From: Streptomyces thermolilacinus SPC6
GTDB taxonomy: Bacteria > Actinomycetota > Actinomycetes > Streptomycetales > Streptomycetaceae
Length of the DNA stretch: 64,000 nucleotides
Direction of reading: 5' to 3'
NCBI RefSeq assembly: GCF_000478605.2
Contig: NZ_ASHX02000001.1
Span: 5,843,001-5,907,000, forward strand
The notes under the pieces were generated by a model, which had not been told where the DNA came from, made no database searches, and saw only the letters and a program-made list of their open reading frames with translations. The translations under genes were made by a program, and so were the position numbers. Shown in pieces: positions 16,463 to 26,919 of the stretch (position 1 is the first letter of the stretch; the number at the start of each line of letters is the position of its first letter).

Positions 16463-17811
16463 GACTGACTCCTGCGGAAACGGCGGACGTTGAAGACCAT
16501 CGCGGGGATCACCAGCAGCAGGAGCAGGACACCCAGCGCGCTGCCGAGCCCCTGGTCGTTGCCGCCGCCGAACGACACGAGCCACATCTGTGTGGCCAGC
16601 ACCGTGGCGTCCTCCTGCACCGGGCCGGGCGCGATGATGTAGATCAGGTCGAAGACCTTCATCACATTGATCACCAGCGTGACGAAGACGACCGTCAGCA
16701 CGGGCGCCAGCAGCGGCACGGTGATCCGCCGGAACACCTGCCACTCGTTCGCCCCGTCGATCCGCGCCGCCTCCAGCGCGTCACGCGGCAGCGCCGACAG
16801 ACCGGCGCCGATCAGGACCATCGCGAAGCCCGTCCAGATCCACAGGTACGCGCCGATGATCGCCGGGGTGACCAGCGCGGGCCCCAGCCAGGACACGCCC
16901 GTGAACGGCTCCGCGAAGTTCGCCGCGGGCAGCCGCACCGTGTACGACCCGTCCGCCTCCAGGCCCTCGAAGCGGAACGCCCCGTCCGCGCCCGTGGTGG
17001 TCGTGGCGACCGTACGCCCGCCGCTCACCGCCTCCACGGCCAGCCCCGGCAGGCCCCGTTCCGCCGCGTCCACCTCACCCGGGCGCCCCCCGCCGCCCGG
17101 CGTGAAGTCCAGGTACACCACGCCCCGCAACTCGCCGGGGCCCGCCTTCGCCGCGGCCGCATCCGCCGCGGGACGCGCGTCCTTTGGCACCTCGGCGGGC
17201 TTGACGCCCACGAGGCCCAGTGGCAGGGCCGTACCGCCGGGGGAGAGCGCCGCCGTCGTCTCGTACGCCCCGCCCTCGGCGTGCCGTACGCCCTCGCCCT
17301 CGCGGGCCCGCGCCCCCGGGTACGACGCGCCGTCCTCGAACAGGTCGTGCACGCCCACCACGGCGGCGTTCAGGACGCCCTTGTCGGGGTCCTCCTCGTA
17401 CGCGAGGCGGAAGATGATGCCCGCCGCGAGGAACGACACCGCCATCGGCAGGAACAGCAGCAGCTTGAACGCCGCCGCCCAGCGGATCTTCTCCACCAGC
17501 ACGGCGAGGATCAGCCCCAGCGCCGTCAGCAGCGTCGGCGCCACGACCACCCAGATGGTGCTGTTGCGGACGGCCTTCAGGGTGGCCGGGTCCCGGAACA
17601 TCTCGACGTAGTTGCCGCCGCCGACGAACCGCGTGCCCGACGCGTCGAAGAAGCTCCGCCCGACGGAGAACAGCACGGGGTACACGACCAGCGCGCCGAG
17701 CAGCAGCAGCGCGGGCAGGACGAACGCGACGGCGATGACCCGCCGGCGCCGCCCGGCGCGGCGCCGCGCGTCGGCGGCCCCCCGCCGGGCGGTCTCGGTG
17801 ACTGTGGTCAT
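16459..17811 (-). CDS. Sugar ABC transporter permease (MalF type) with insert
   Basis: A 450-aa permease, longer than the usual 300 residues. Three transmembrane segments come before residue 140 and the remainder after residue 310, with the EAA loop LPRDALEAARIDGANEW near residues 341-357. Between them lies a hydrophilic, extracytoplasmic insert of roughly 150 residues. Its second half (about 226-300) reads like a carboxypeptidase-regulatory/SdrD-type beta-sandwich: GVVYLDFTPG, TTTGADGAFRFEGL, SYTVRLP. The insert may contact the binding protein or substrate. The ATG at 17811 follows the binding-protein stop by 7 nt. Confidence 0.92.
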   Translation of the reverse strand: MTTVTETARRGAADARRRAGRRRRVIAVAFVLPALLLLGALVVYPVLFSVGRSFFDASGTRFVGGGNYVEMFRDPATLKAVRNSTIWVVVAPTLLTALGLILAVLVEKIRWAAAFKLLLFLPMAVSFLAAGIIFRLAYEEDPDKGVLNAAVVGVHDLFEDGASYPGARAREGEGVRHAEGGAYETTAALSPGGTALPLGLVGVKPAEVPKDARPAADAAAAKAGPGELRGVVYLDFTPGGGGRPGEVDAAERGLPGLAVEAVSGGRTVATTTTGADGAFRFEGLEADGSYTVRLPAANFAEPFTGVSWLGPALVTPAIIGAYLWIWTGFAMVLIGAGLSALPRDALEAARIDGANEWQVFRRITVPLLAPVLTVVFVTLVINVMKVFDLIYIIAPGPVQEDATVLATQMWLVSFGGGNDQGLGSALGVLLLLLVIPAMVFNVRRFRRSQS

Positions 17812-17818
17812 GGCGCGC

Positions 17819-19168
17819 TCAGCCCTGGTTCGCGGTGCGGTACGCCTTGGCCGCCGCGGCCTCCAGCTCGGCCGCCGTCCGGGCCGGGTCGGACGGGTCG
17901 CGCAGGAAGTCCTGGAGGATCTTCCACTCACCGGCGCCCTTCGTCCCGCCGAACGCCGCCGGGGCCTGGTCCGACATGTCGAACCGCACCGAGTCGCCCG
18001 CCTTGATCAGGGACTCGGCGGTGGACCGCAGCGTCGTGTCCCCGTACGCGCCGAGGTCCACGCCCTTGTTGGGGGAGATGAAACCGCCCTCCGCCGCCCA
18101 CACGGACGCGGCCTCCGCCGTGGTGAGGAACTCCACCAGCGCCATCGCCGCCTTCTGGTTCTTCCCGTCCTTGAGGACGACCGCCGCGTCACCGCCGCTG
18201 ACGACCGGCGCCTTGCCCCGGCCGACCGCCGGGAACGGGAAGAACGTCGCGTCGTCGCCGATCTTCCGCCCGAACTCGTCCTTCGCGATGCCCGCCACGA
18301 AGTCGCCCTCGTAGACCATCCCGGCCTCAGGCTTCGGACCGAAGACCTTCTCGACCGAGCCGGGGAAGTCCGTCGCGAGCGCGCCGTTGCGGCCTCCGGC
18401 CAGCAGCTTGTCGTCGGCGAACAGCTTGGACAGCGTCTTCAGCGCCTCGACGACGCTCGGGTCGGTCCACTTGATCTCGTGCTTGGCGAGCTTGTCGTAC
18501 TTCTCCGGGCCCGCCTGCGACAGGTAGACGTTCTCGAACCAGTCGGTGAGCGTCCAGCCGTCCTCGCCGGCGACCGCGAACGCGGCCGTGCCCGAGTCGG
18601 CGACCGCACGCGCGGCGGCGAGCAGCTCGTCGTACGTCTTCGGCGGCTTCACCCCGGCCTGGTCGAGCACGTCGGGGCTGTACCAGACGGTGGACTTGTT
18701 CGAGGCCTTGAAGTAGACGCCGTACAGGGTGCCGTCGACGGAGCCGTACCCCTTCCACACCGGCGCGTAGTTGCCGTCCACGGACTTCTCGACGTCCTTC
18801 GACAGCGGCGTGAGCCACTTCTTCGCGGCGAACTGCTGGAGCACCCCGACCTGCGGGACCATCACCACGTCCGGCGCGTTGCCGCCCTCGATCTTGCTGC
18901 CGACGACCGTGGAGACGTTGTCGCCGGTCGACACGAAGCGGGTCTGCGCGCCGGTCTTGGCCGAGAACGCGTCGAGGACCTTCTGGAAGTTCTTCTGCTC
19001 GGCGCCGGACCAGACACCGGCGACCGTCAGGGTCTGCCCGGCCAGTTCCTTGTCCTTGCCGTCGCCGCCGGCCGGGGCCACCGGGCCGCCGCCGCAGGCG
19101 GTGGTGCCCAGGGCCAGGGCGGCGGTGAGGGCGGTGGCGCACACGGTGGTGGAGCGTCGTCTCGTCAT
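17819..19168 (-). CDS. Sugar-binding lipoprotein of ABC importer
   Basis: A 449-aa extracellular solute-binding protein (family 1). The signal peptide MTRRRSTTVCATALTAALAL ends at a lipobox-like GTTAC, with Cys25 as the lipidated residue. The mature protein begins with a Gly-rich spacer and contains typical segments: KIEGGNAPDVVMVPQ, FKASNKSTVWYSPDVLDQAG and AMALVEFLTTAEAASVWA. GAAAGG lies about 7 nt before the ATG. It lies between the GH13 glucosidase and two permease genes, so the ligand is probably an alpha-glucoside such as maltose, trehalose or a related oligosaccharide. Confidence 0.93.
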   Translation of the reverse strand: MTRRRSTTVCATALTAALALGTTACGGGPVAPAGGDGKDKELAGQTLTVAGVWSGAEQKNFQKVLDAFSAKTGAQTRFVSTGDNVSTVVGSKIEGGNAPDVVMVPQVGVLQQFAAKKWLTPLSKDVEKSVDGNYAPVWKGYGSVDGTLYGVYFKASNKSTVWYSPDVLDQAGVKPPKTYDELLAAARAVADSGTAAFAVAGEDGWTLTDWFENVYLSQAGPEKYDKLAKHEIKWTDPSVVEALKTLSKLFADDKLLAGGRNGALATDFPGSVEKVFGPKPEAGMVYEGDFVAGIAKDEFGRKIGDDATFFPFPAVGRGKAPVVSGGDAAVVLKDGKNQKAAMALVEFLTTAEAASVWAAEGGFISPNKGVDLGAYGDTTLRSTAESLIKAGDSVRFDMSDQAPAAFGGTKGAGEWKILQDFLRDPSDPARTAAELEAAAAKAYRTANQG

Positions 19169-19212
19169 GTCCGTACCTTTCGCAGGGGTTCGGTTCGGGT
19201 GGGAGAAGGCGG

Positions 19213-20871
<1,659 letters not shown>

Positions 20872-20902
20872 CCGTTGACCTTGTTTCTGCGTGAAGGGTG
20901 CG

Positions 20903-20929
20903 CGCCGCCCCGAGAGAAACGGGGCGGCG
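20903..20929 (-). other. Leader hairpin upstream of the glucosidase gene
   Basis: CGCCGCCCCG (20903-20912) pairs perfectly with 20920-20929 around AGAGAAA. On the minus strand it lies between the presumed promoter and the glucosidase start. It could end readthrough from the binding-protein gene at 21092 or form a 5' leader structure. Confidence 0.45.
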
Positions 20930-20941
20930 GTTCTGCATGCA

Positions 20942-20971
20942 TGTTAGGTAGCGTGCTTAACCTCGTGTCAA
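20942..20971 (-). promoter_or_regulatory. Candidate promoter/operator of the alpha-glucoside operon
   Basis: Reading the minus strand, TTGACA (20966-20971) is a consensus -35; downstream lies GTTAAG and then TACCTAACA (20942-20950), where the -10 would be. TACCTAACA or its complement recurs at 21054-21062 and, with one change, at 22422-22430, suggesting a regulator binding motif rather than a pure promoter box. Confidence 0.5.
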
Positions 20972-21053
20972 CGACGAAGTCATAAACACCGGCCAGTTAC
21001 CCGACTATGTGCGGGTTTGTCCTCGCGAAGAGACGGCTGAGCGCCGGAAGGGA

Positions 21054-21062
21054 TACCTAACA
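21054..21062. promoter_or_regulatory. Second copy of TACCTAACA motif
   Basis: TACCTAACA in an AT-rich patch (GATACCTAACAAGTAACTAG) about 30 nt downstream of the orphan sugar-binding protein gene. It is identical to the complement of 20942-20950. Confidence 0.4.
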
Positions 21063-21091
21063 AGTAACTAGAGGGGGGCGGGAGAACGCCG

Positions 21092-22363
21092 TCAGCGGCG
21101 GCGTGCGATCGCGTCCAGCTCCGCCGCGAGCCGCCGCACCGCCGCCGCGGGCTCCTGGCGCTGCGCCAGCGCGTCGTGCATCACGGCCTGCACGGCGAGG
21201 CTGACCTGCTCGTACCGCGGGCTCTTGGGGCGCGGCCTGGCCGCCAGCACGCCCTCCCGCAGCGCCGGCAGGTACGGGAACCTGCGCACCAGCGCCGCGT
21301 CCCCGTACAGCGCCGCCCGCACCGGCGGCAGCGCGCCCTCCACCAGGACCCGGCGCTGCACCGCGTCGCTCGTCAGGTACGAGATGAGCTCCGCCGCCGT
21401 CTCCGCGTGCCGCGCCCGGCTGCTCACCGCCAGGTTCGAGCCGCCCAGCACGCTCGTGCCAGGACCGTCGCGGCCCGGCAGCGGAACCGCACCGAAACGG
21501 CCCGCGACCTTCGAACCGGGGCCCGAGGCGCCCGCCCACGCGTACGGCCAGTTCCGCAGGAACAGCAGCCGCCCCTCCTGGAACGCGAGCCGGGACTCCT
21601 CCTCCGTGTACGTCAGCGCCTCGCGGGGCACCCAGCCCTCCCGCACGCCCCGCGCCAGGAACTCCACCCCGGACCGCGCGGCCGCCGAGTCCACCGCGAC
21701 CCGCCCGCCCTCGTCGCCGAGGACCGTGCCGCCCGCCGAGTACACCGCCTCCGTGACGTTGACCGTCAGCCCCTCGTACGGCAGGAACTGGCCCGCGTAC
21801 CCGCCGACGCCGTGCTTCGGGGCGACCGTCCGCGCCTGCCGCTCCAGCTCCGCCCAGGTGCGCGGCGGGCGCTCGCCCTCCGCGGCCAGCAGGTCGGAGC
21901 GGTAGAACAGCATCCCGGCGTTGGTCACGTACGGCACGGCGTACAGCCGCCCCTCGTACGTCGCCGTGTCCACGACCGGCGGCAGGAAGGCGTCCAGCGG
22001 GAACCGGTCCCGTGCCAGCGGCGCGATCCACCCCGCCGCCGCGAACTCCGACGTCCACGCCACATCGATGTTGAGCAGGTCGAACCTGCCGTCACCCGAC
22101 CGCAGGTCGGTGATCATCTGCGCCCGGGTCTCGTCCGCCGAGTCCGGCAGCTCCACCAGCGTGACCCGCTCCGCCGGGCGCGCCCGGTTCCAGTCGTCGA
22201 GCAGCGGCCGCAGATAGCCGGTGAGGTCCCCGGCCGTGGCCAGCGTCACCGGCCCCCGCCCGGCGTCCCGCCGCCCGTCCCCGGGCACACCGGACGCCAC
22301 CGACCCCACCAGCAGCAGGATCACCACGAGGAGGCCCCTACCCGCGGCACTCGTCCACCGCAT
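21092..22363 (-). CDS. Orphan extracellular sugar-binding protein
   Basis: A 423-aa solute-binding protein of the trehalose/maltose-binding group. It has an N-terminal hydrophobic segment (about residues 9-25) ending SGVPG with no clear lipobox cysteine, so it may be anchored or secreted. Recognisable segments are DLLNIDVAWTSEFAAAGWIAP (around residues 98-118), YAVPYVTNAGMLFYRSDLL and LGGSNLAVSSRARHAETAAE. No permease genes accompany it; it diverges from a PadR gene and lies upstream of the alpha-glucoside operon. GGAGGAACCT precedes the ATG. It could serve the adjacent transporter or act as a sensor. Confidence 0.87.
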   Translation of the reverse strand: MRWTSAAGRGLLVVILLLVGSVASGVPGDGRRDAGRGPVTLATAGDLTGYLRPLLDDWNRARPAERVTLVELPDSADETRAQMITDLRSGDGRFDLLNIDVAWTSEFAAAGWIAPLARDRFPLDAFLPPVVDTATYEGRLYAVPYVTNAGMLFYRSDLLAAEGERPPRTWAELERQARTVAPKHGVGGYAGQFLPYEGLTVNVTEAVYSAGGTVLGDEGGRVAVDSAAARSGVEFLARGVREGWVPREALTYTEEESRLAFQEGRLLFLRNWPYAWAGASGPGSKVAGRFGAVPLPGRDGPGTSVLGGSNLAVSSRARHAETAAELISYLTSDAVQRRVLVEGALPPVRAALYGDAALVRRFPYLPALREGVLAARPRPKSPRYEQVSLAVQAVMHDALAQRQEPAAAVRRLAAELDAIARRR

Positions 22364-22421
22364 AGGTTCCTCCCTGGAGCACCCGCCCGGACACCTTCGT
22401 CAGGTCAGGGGCATGTATACC

Positions 22422-22430
22422 TGTTAGGCA
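22422..22430. promoter_or_regulatory. TGTTAGGCA motif in divergent PadR promoter
   Basis: TGTTAGGCA, embedded in GTATACCTGTTAGGCATTGG, lies in the 129-nt divergent region between the orphan binding-protein gene and the PadR gene. It differs by one base from the motif at 20942-20950. It could be the PadR autoregulatory site or a shared sugar-regulator site. Confidence 0.4.
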
Positions 22431-22492
22431 TTGGGCGATACTAGGGCGCAGAGCACATCGAGCCCGGATCGCGACAGAAGGAGAGCCCACGA

Positions 22493-23017
22493 GTGCGCAT
22501 GCAGCTCCTCGCTCTCCTCGCGGACGGGCCCGCGCACGGCTACGAGCTCAAGCAGGACCTTGAGCAGCTCCTGGGCGCCGCGTACCCTCAGCCCAACGTC
22601 GGCCAGATCTACGTCACCCTCGGCCGTCTGGAGAAGTCGGGACTCATCGAGGGCGAGGAAGTCGCCCAGTCGAGCCGGCCCAACAAGAAGATCTACCGCC
22701 TCACCGCCGCCGGGCGCGACGAACTGCGCGCCTGGTTCGAGGCCACCGCCGACGAGCCACGCGTGCGGGACGAGTTCTTCATGAAGCTCGCCCTCGCCCC
22801 GCGGACCGGCCTCGCCGACCAGATCACCCTCATCAACCGACAGCGACGCGAGTACCTCAGGACGATGCGCACCCTCTCCAAGCTGGCCGCCACCGAGAAC
22901 CGCGACAACCGCACCGCGCACCTGCTCATCGAGGGCGCGATACTCCACCTCCAGGCCGACCTGGACTGGCTGGAGCGCTGCCAGGAGGAACTGGAAGGGC
23001 TGGAGGAGCGGCGATGA
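22493..23017 (+). CDS. PadR-family transcriptional regulator
   Basis: A 174-aa winged-helix regulator. The N-terminal LLALLADGPAHGYELKQDLEQ and VGQIYVTLGRLEKSGLIE segments are the PadR DNA-binding wing and helix; the C-terminal half is the coiled dimerisation region (Vir_act_alpha_C-like). The GTG start has AAGGAG about 8 nt upstream. The stop overlaps the next ATG (ATGA), so it is the first gene of an operon with an ABC ATPase and an FtsX-like permease and probably senses the compound they handle. Confidence 0.93.
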   Translation: MRMQLLALLADGPAHGYELKQDLEQLLGAAYPQPNVGQIYVTLGRLEKSGLIEGEEVAQSSRPNKKIYRLTAAGRDELRAWFEATADEPRVRDEFFMKLALAPRTGLADQITLINRQRREYLRTMRTLSKLAATENRDNRTAHLLIEGAILHLQADLDWLERCQEELEGLEERR

Positions 23018-23916
23018 GCGCCACGCCCGCGGCCCGGTGGCCCTTTTCCGGGGGGAAGGCCACGGGGAAGACCACCAGGAAGCCCACGGGGAAGGCCGGG
23101 AAGGCCGGGACGCCCGGGACCCCCGCCGCGACGCCCGCGACCCCCGAGAAGCCCGTGCCGCTCCTGGAGGCCCGCGGCCTGGTCAGGACCCACCACGGGG
23201 AAGGCGGCCCCGTCCACGCCGTACGCGGAGTGGACCTCACCGTCCGACGCGGCGAGTTCATCGCCGTCACCGGCCCGTCCGGCGCCGGGAAGTCCACCCT
23301 CCTGCACCTCCTCGGCGGCCTCCAGCGCCCCGACGAGGGCACCGTACGTATCGACGGCGAGCCCACCGACGGCTACACCGAGGCCCGCTGGGCCGTGGAG
23401 CGCCGCCGCAGCATCGGCATCGTCTTCCAGTTCTTCAACCTCGTCTCCAACCTCACCGTCGCCGACAACGTCGAGCTGCCCGCCCTCCTCGCCGGAGCCT
23501 CCGCCCGCACCGCCCGCGCCGAACGCGACAAGCTCCTCACCGAACTCGGCCTCGCCGCCAAGGCCCGCAGCATGCCCGGCGAACTCTCCGGCGGCGAACA
23601 GCAGCGCGTCGCCCTCGCCCGCGCCCTGGTCAACCACCCCCGGCTGCTCCTCGCCGACGAACCGGCCGGCAGCCTCGACAGCAAGGGCACCCGCGAAGTC
23701 ATGCGGCTGCTGTCCCGCTTCCACCAGCGCGGCCAGACCATCGTCCTCGTCACCCACGACGCCCGGCTGGCCAGCGCCGCCGACCGCGTCATCAGCTTCT
23801 TCGACGGTCGGATCACCGACGACGTCACCCTCGGCGGCGACGACGACCACGACGACACCCCCGAAGCCGGGCCGCGCACCGCCGGGCCCGCCCGCGTCGT
23901 CGAGCTGAGGGACTGA
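23014..23916 (+). CDS. MacB/LolD-type ABC transporter ATPase
   Basis: A 300-aa ATPase with a 50-residue Lys/Thr/Pro-rich N-terminal extension before the ABC domain. Motifs: Walker A GPSGAGKST (about residues 88-96), Q-loop VFQFFNLVSNLTVADNVELP, signature LSGGEQQRVALARAL, Walker B LLLADEPAGSLD and the H-loop VTHD. The domain type is that of MacB/LolD/FtsE exporters or extruders. It starts inside the PadR stop codon and ends 5 nt before the permease start. Confidence 0.94.
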   Translation: MSATPAARWPFSGGKATGKTTRKPTGKAGKAGTPGTPAATPATPEKPVPLLEARGLVRTHHGEGGPVHAVRGVDLTVRRGEFIAVTGPSGAGKSTLLHLLGGLQRPDEGTVRIDGEPTDGYTEARWAVERRRSIGIVFQFFNLVSNLTVADNVELPALLAGASARTARAERDKLLTELGLAAKARSMPGELSGGEQQRVALARALVNHPRLLLADEPAGSLDSKGTREVMRLLSRFHQRGQTIVLVTHDARLASAADRVISFFDGRITDDVTLGGDDDHDDTPEAGPRTAGPARVVELRD

Positions 23917-23921
23917 CCGCC

Positions 23922-26225
23922 GTGCGGGCCATGCTGCGCTGGGCGCACGCCGATCTGCGGACGCACCGGGGCGAGGCGCTGTTCCTCGTCTCCGCCACCG
24001 CCGGGATCGTCGCCTCGCTCCTCCTCGCCGCCGCCCTCTTCGGGTACGCCACCAACCCCTGGCAGCGGATCTTCACCCAGTCCCACGGCGCCCACGTCTG
24101 GCTCCACACCGGCCGGGCCGCCGACCCCGCACGCCTCGTCTCCCTCGACGGCGTCGCCTCTCTCGCCGGACCGTACGACACGGTCGCCACCACCGTCGCC
24201 TCGCGCGGCGCCCGCGCCGCCGTCGCACTGCGCGCCGCCGCGCCCGAACCGCCCGCCACCGGCCGCCCCCTGCTCACCGCGGGCCGCTGGCTCGACCCGG
24301 CCGTACCCGACGGCGTCGTCCTGGAGTCCGGCCTCGCCGACGCGCTCGTCGCAGGCCCCGGCGACACGCTCGCCCTCCCCGGCGGCACCGGCCGCACCCT
24401 CACCGTCCTCGGCGTCGCCGACACCGCCGAACCCCGCTACGAACCCGGCGAACGCCCCGGCACCGTCTGGGCCCCGCCCGCCACCGTCCGCACCACCCCC
24501 GGCCTGCCCGGCCGCGTCACCGGACTGCGCCTCACCGACGCCGACGACACCGAGTACGCCGTGCAGCGCGCCGTCACCGCCCTCGGCGCGGGCGCCGTCA
24601 CCGACATCACCCCCTGGCAGCGGGCCCGCGCCCAAGCCCAGGACGACACCCGGCTCCTCGGGCGGATCCTCGGCCTGTTCGGGCTCGGCGCCCTCGCCGC
24701 CGCCGCGCTCGCCGTCTTCGGCGCGATCAGCACCCGCGTGCGGGGCCACCTCCGCGACATCTCCGTCCTCAAGGCCATCGGCTTCACCCCCGGCCAGGTC
24801 GTCCGTGTCTTCCTCGCCCAGCACCTCGCGTACGCCGTGCTCGGCGCCGCCCTCGCCACCGCCCTCACCCAGGCCCTCGGCGGCCGCATACCGGGCAGGG
24901 TCGGCGACGCCGTCGGTGTGTGGCAGGGCCTGCCCGGGCACACCGCCGCGCTCCTCGGTGTCCCGGCCGCCGTCGTCGTCCTCATCGGCGCCGCCACCGG
25001 CCTCGCCGCCTGGCGCGCCGGCCGCGTCCCGCCCGTACCCGCAGGCACATCGGCGGGACCCCGTACCGGCCGCGGACTGTCCCGGCCCGCACTGCGCGCC
25101 CTGGCCCTGCCCGGCGTGCCGCCCGCCCTCGTCCTCGGCTGGCACCGCGCGTTCGGCCGCGGCAGGCACGCCCCCGCCACCGTCGCCCGGCTCGCCCTGC
25201 CGCTGCTGCTGATCACCGTCGCGCTCAGCGCGTGGACCACCATCGAGCGCTTCGGCTCGCGGCCCGAACAGCTCGGCCTGCCCGCCGCGCTCACCGCCCG
25301 CCCCACCGAGGGAGTCGGCGACCGGGAGGCCCGCGCCCTGCTCCAGCGCAGCCCCGACGTGCTCGCCGCCCACCGCGGCCTGGAGGTCGCCGCCCTCGTC
25401 CCCGGCCAGACCGGCACCATCGCCCTGCGCGGCCTCGGCACCCGCCAGGACCCCTACCCGTACTCCGTCGCCGAGGGCCGCCCCGCGCGCGGGCCCGACG
25501 AGGCGGTCGCCGGTCAGGGCCTGCTCGACCTCCTCGGCGTCCAGGTCGGCGACTGGGTGCGCGTCACCGTCGGAGGCCGCCCCCAGGTGCTGCACCTCGT
25601 CGGCCGCAGCATCGAACCGGAGAACGGCGGCCGCACCATCTCCACCTCCCTGGACACCCTGCGCGAGAACGACCCGGACCTGCGGCCCACCGTCTACCAC
25701 CTGCGGCTGCGCCCCGGCGCCGACCCGCACGCCGTACGCGCCGAACTGCTCCAGGCCGCAGCGGGGCGCCTCGACATCCACGAGGTGTCAGGGCCCGCGG
25801 ACCGGCTCGCCGCGCTGCGGGGCGTGGTCGCCGGGCTGATCGCCGTCCTCGCCCTGATCGGCCTCACCGAGGTGAGCACCGCCATCGGCGGGGCGGTGCG
25901 CGACGGGGAGCGCGACCTGCTCGCCTGGAAGGCCATGGGCCTGTCCGCCCGGCAGGTCACCGCCGTCACGGTGAGCGCGGTCGGCTGCACGGCCCTGGCC
26001 GCCGCCGTCGCCGGTACGGCCCTGGGCGTCCCGCTCGCGCACTGGCTGATCGACCACGAGGGCCGTACCAGCGGCATCGGCGCGGGCATCGCGCACGGCC
26101 CGTCACCGCTCCACCTGCTGGCCGTCGCCGCCGCGGCGGTGCTCGGCGCCGTCGCGCTGGCGGCAGTGCCCGCGGTTCGGTCCGCCCGCCGCAGACTGGC
26201 CGACACGCTCGCCGCGTACGCCTGA
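23922..26225 (+). CDS. FtsX-like ABC transporter permease
   Basis: A 767-aa membrane protein with two FtsX/MacB_PCD repeats: an N-terminal transmembrane helix near residues 18-40, a large extracytoplasmic domain, a three-helix block near 240-360 (with RDISVLKAIGFTPGQVVRVF), then a second extracytoplasmic domain and a terminal helix block (ERDLLAWKAMGLSARQVTAV). The repeated LKAIGF/WKAMGL loops are the family signature. The GTG start is 5 nt after the ATPase stop. The operon looks like an export or membrane-stress system controlled by PadR; the substrate is unknown. Confidence 0.92.
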   Translation: MRAMLRWAHADLRTHRGEALFLVSATAGIVASLLLAAALFGYATNPWQRIFTQSHGAHVWLHTGRAADPARLVSLDGVASLAGPYDTVATTVASRGARAAVALRAAAPEPPATGRPLLTAGRWLDPAVPDGVVLESGLADALVAGPGDTLALPGGTGRTLTVLGVADTAEPRYEPGERPGTVWAPPATVRTTPGLPGRVTGLRLTDADDTEYAVQRAVTALGAGAVTDITPWQRARAQAQDDTRLLGRILGLFGLGALAAAALAVFGAISTRVRGHLRDISVLKAIGFTPGQVVRVFLAQHLAYAVLGAALATALTQALGGRIPGRVGDAVGVWQGLPGHTAALLGVPAAVVVLIGAATGLAAWRAGRVPPVPAGTSAGPRTGRGLSRPALRALALPGVPPALVLGWHRAFGRGRHAPATVARLALPLLLITVALSAWTTIERFGSRPEQLGLPAALTARPTEGVGDREARALLQRSPDVLAAHRGLEVAALVPGQTGTIALRGLGTRQDPYPYSVAEGRPARGPDEAVAGQGLLDLLGVQVGDWVRVTVGGRPQVLHLVGRSIEPENGGRTISTSLDTLRENDPDLRPTVYHLRLRPGADPHAVRAELLQAAAGRLDIHEVSGPADRLAALRGVVAGLIAVLALIGLTEVSTAIGGAVRDGERDLLAWKAMGLSARQVTAVTVSAVGCTALAAAVAGTALGVPLAHWLIDHEGRTSGIGAGIAHGPSPLHLLAVAAAAVLGAVALAAVPAVRSARRRLADTLAAYA

Positions 26226-26329
26226 CCGGGGCGAGCGGGAGGGGAAGGCCGCACAGGCCCGCCCGGTCCGGCCTCGCCGCGTCCGGCTCGCCGCCCGGCC
26301 GACCTCGCCTCCCCGGCTGTCCCGGCCGT

Positions 26330-26369
26330 CCGGGGCCGGTGCGGGCGCTGACCGCGCGACCGGCCCCGG
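26330..26369. terminator. Bidirectional terminator
   Basis: CCGGGGCCGGT (26330-26340) pairs perfectly with ACCGGCCCCGG (26359-26369), loop 18 nt, between the convergent FtsX-like permease and glutathione peroxidase genes. Confidence 0.7.
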
Positions 26370-26384
26370 GGCGGAGTGGCCAGG

Positions 26385-26870
26385 TCAGGCGGGGAGCGCG
26401 GCCTCGATCGCCTCCACCAGTTCCCGCGCGTCAGGCTCCGTGCGCGGGCGGAAGCGGGTGACCTCGCCCTGCGGCGAGATCAGGAACTTCTCGAAGTTCC
26501 ACTGCACGTCACCGGCCTCACCCTGGGCGTCCGCGACCCGGGTCAGCTCGGCGTACAGCGGGTGCCGGCCCGGCCCGTTGACGTCCGTCTTCTCCAGCAG
26601 CGGGAACGACACGCCGTACGTCGTCGAGCAGAACGTGCGGATCTCCTCCGCGCTGCCCGGCTCCTGCCCGCCGAACTGGTTGCACGGCACGCCCAGCACG
26701 GTCAGGCCGCGCTCGCCGTACTCCTGCTGGAGCTTCTCCAGACCGGCGTACTGCGGGGTCAGCCCGCACCGCGACGCCACGTTCACCACCAGCACGGCCC
26801 GGCCCCGGTGGTCGGCCAGGCTCGTCGGCTCACCGGACAGGGTGCGCAGCGGGATGTCGTACAGGCTCAT
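26385..26870 (-). CDS. Glutathione peroxidase-family thiol peroxidase
   Basis: A 161-aa cytoplasmic peroxidase. The active-site Cys is in VNVASRCGLTPQYAGLE (about residue 35), with the other conserved elements VPCNQFGGQEPG and WNFEKFLISPQG supplying the Gln, Trp and Asn of the catalytic tetrad. Because actinobacteria lack glutathione, such Cys-type enzymes generally use thioredoxin or mycothiol-linked systems (family knowledge). It is monocistronic and convergent with the FtsX-like gene. Confidence 0.94.
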   Translation of the reverse strand: MSLYDIPLRTLSGEPTSLADHRGRAVLVVNVASRCGLTPQYAGLEKLQQEYGERGLTVLGVPCNQFGGQEPGSAEEIRTFCSTTYGVSFPLLEKTDVNGPGRHPLYAELTRVADAQGEAGDVQWNFEKFLISPQGEVTRFRPRTEPDARELVEAIEAALPA

Positions 26871-26919
26871 GGGCCCTCCTCGTCGTCATCGGATCAGACG
26901 ACAGGGTAGACACGTACGC

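Noticed and set aside
23037..23916. Start of the FtsX-like permease far upstream inside the ABC ATPase gene
   Set aside because: The frame is open there but reads Arg/His/Pro-rich nonsense; membrane-protein character begins only at the GTG at 23922.
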